A stretch of DNA of 12,400 nt. It comes from an uncultured Bacteroidales bacterium. GTDB lineage: Bacteria; Bacteroidota; Bacteroidia; Bacteroidales; F082. The position numbers and the translations under genes were made by a program. Positions 12,400-12,400 of the stretch are shown here, in pieces. Location: contig CALFIT010000140.1 of assembly GCA_937877465.1 (NCBI GenBank), positions 1 to 12,400 of the forward strand, given 5' to 3'. Numbering within the stretch: position 1 is the first letter of the stretch; the number at the start of each line of letters is the position of its first letter. Below the pieces are notes generated by a model. That model was given only the letters and a program-made list of their open reading frames with translations. It searched no databases and had not been told where the DNA came from.

Positions 12400-12400
12400 C

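Overview
The window is two unrelated pieces of DNA joined at about position 2540. Positions 1-2540 are very AT-rich, protist-like sequence. Positions 2541-12400 are moderately GC-rich bacterial sequence of Bacteroidales (Prevotella-like) type. The join truncates one gene from each side within a few bases, with no mobile-element signature, so it is best read as an assembly or amplification chimera, for example from a single-cell or metagenomic library of an anaerobic gut or rumen sample. Position 1 begins with 28 nt of residual Illumina adapter, so the left edge is a real library-fragment end.

Protist part. Directly after the adapter come two copies of CCCCAAT-type sequence, as expected for a telomere end, followed by two divergent, intron-free genes only 86 bp apart. 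The minus-strand gene encodes a DHHC-type membrane protein whose zinc ligands are all present but whose catalytic Asp-His-His-Cys has become His-Leu-His-Ser. The plus-strand gene is a Rab32-like small GTPase that loses its C-terminus at the join. Telomere, very short gene spacing and AT-richness suggest a gene-sized macronuclear chromosome of a ciliate. Glutamine is written only with CAA/CAG and the DHHC gene ends in TAA, so the code is not the Tetrahymena type.

Bacterial part. From left to right: the N-terminal 218 codons of metG (minus strand); a low-GC cassette holding an AAA ATPase with a C-terminal PD-(D/E)xK-like domain, bracketed by two 49-bp palindromes (48/49 identical) and, outside those, by two 60-bp copies of a leader that includes a start codon (54/60 identical); a TonB-dependent receptor and its DUF4249 lipoprotein partner, separated by a structured, inverted-repeat-bounded spacer; a pair of large palindromic repeats between converging genes; a lipoprotein-anchored flavodoxin divergent from a DUF937 (YidB-like) protein, with interleaved promoters; a perfect 18-bp-stem terminator containing both stop codons of two converging genes; and an S46 dipeptidyl peptidase with the residue pattern of the Asp/Glu-specific DPP11 type. 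Bacteroidetes promoter boxes (TAnnTTTG) precede several genes.

Functionally the bacterial genes are an envelope and nutrient-uptake set: outer-membrane receptor plus surface lipoprotein, a periplasmic peptidase releasing dipeptides, and an envelope flavodoxin. The ATPase cassette looks like an insertion into this set. The most unusual items are the palindrome-bracketed ATPase cassette, the DHHC pseudo-enzyme on a telomere-capped fragment, and the number of distinct intergenic palindromes.
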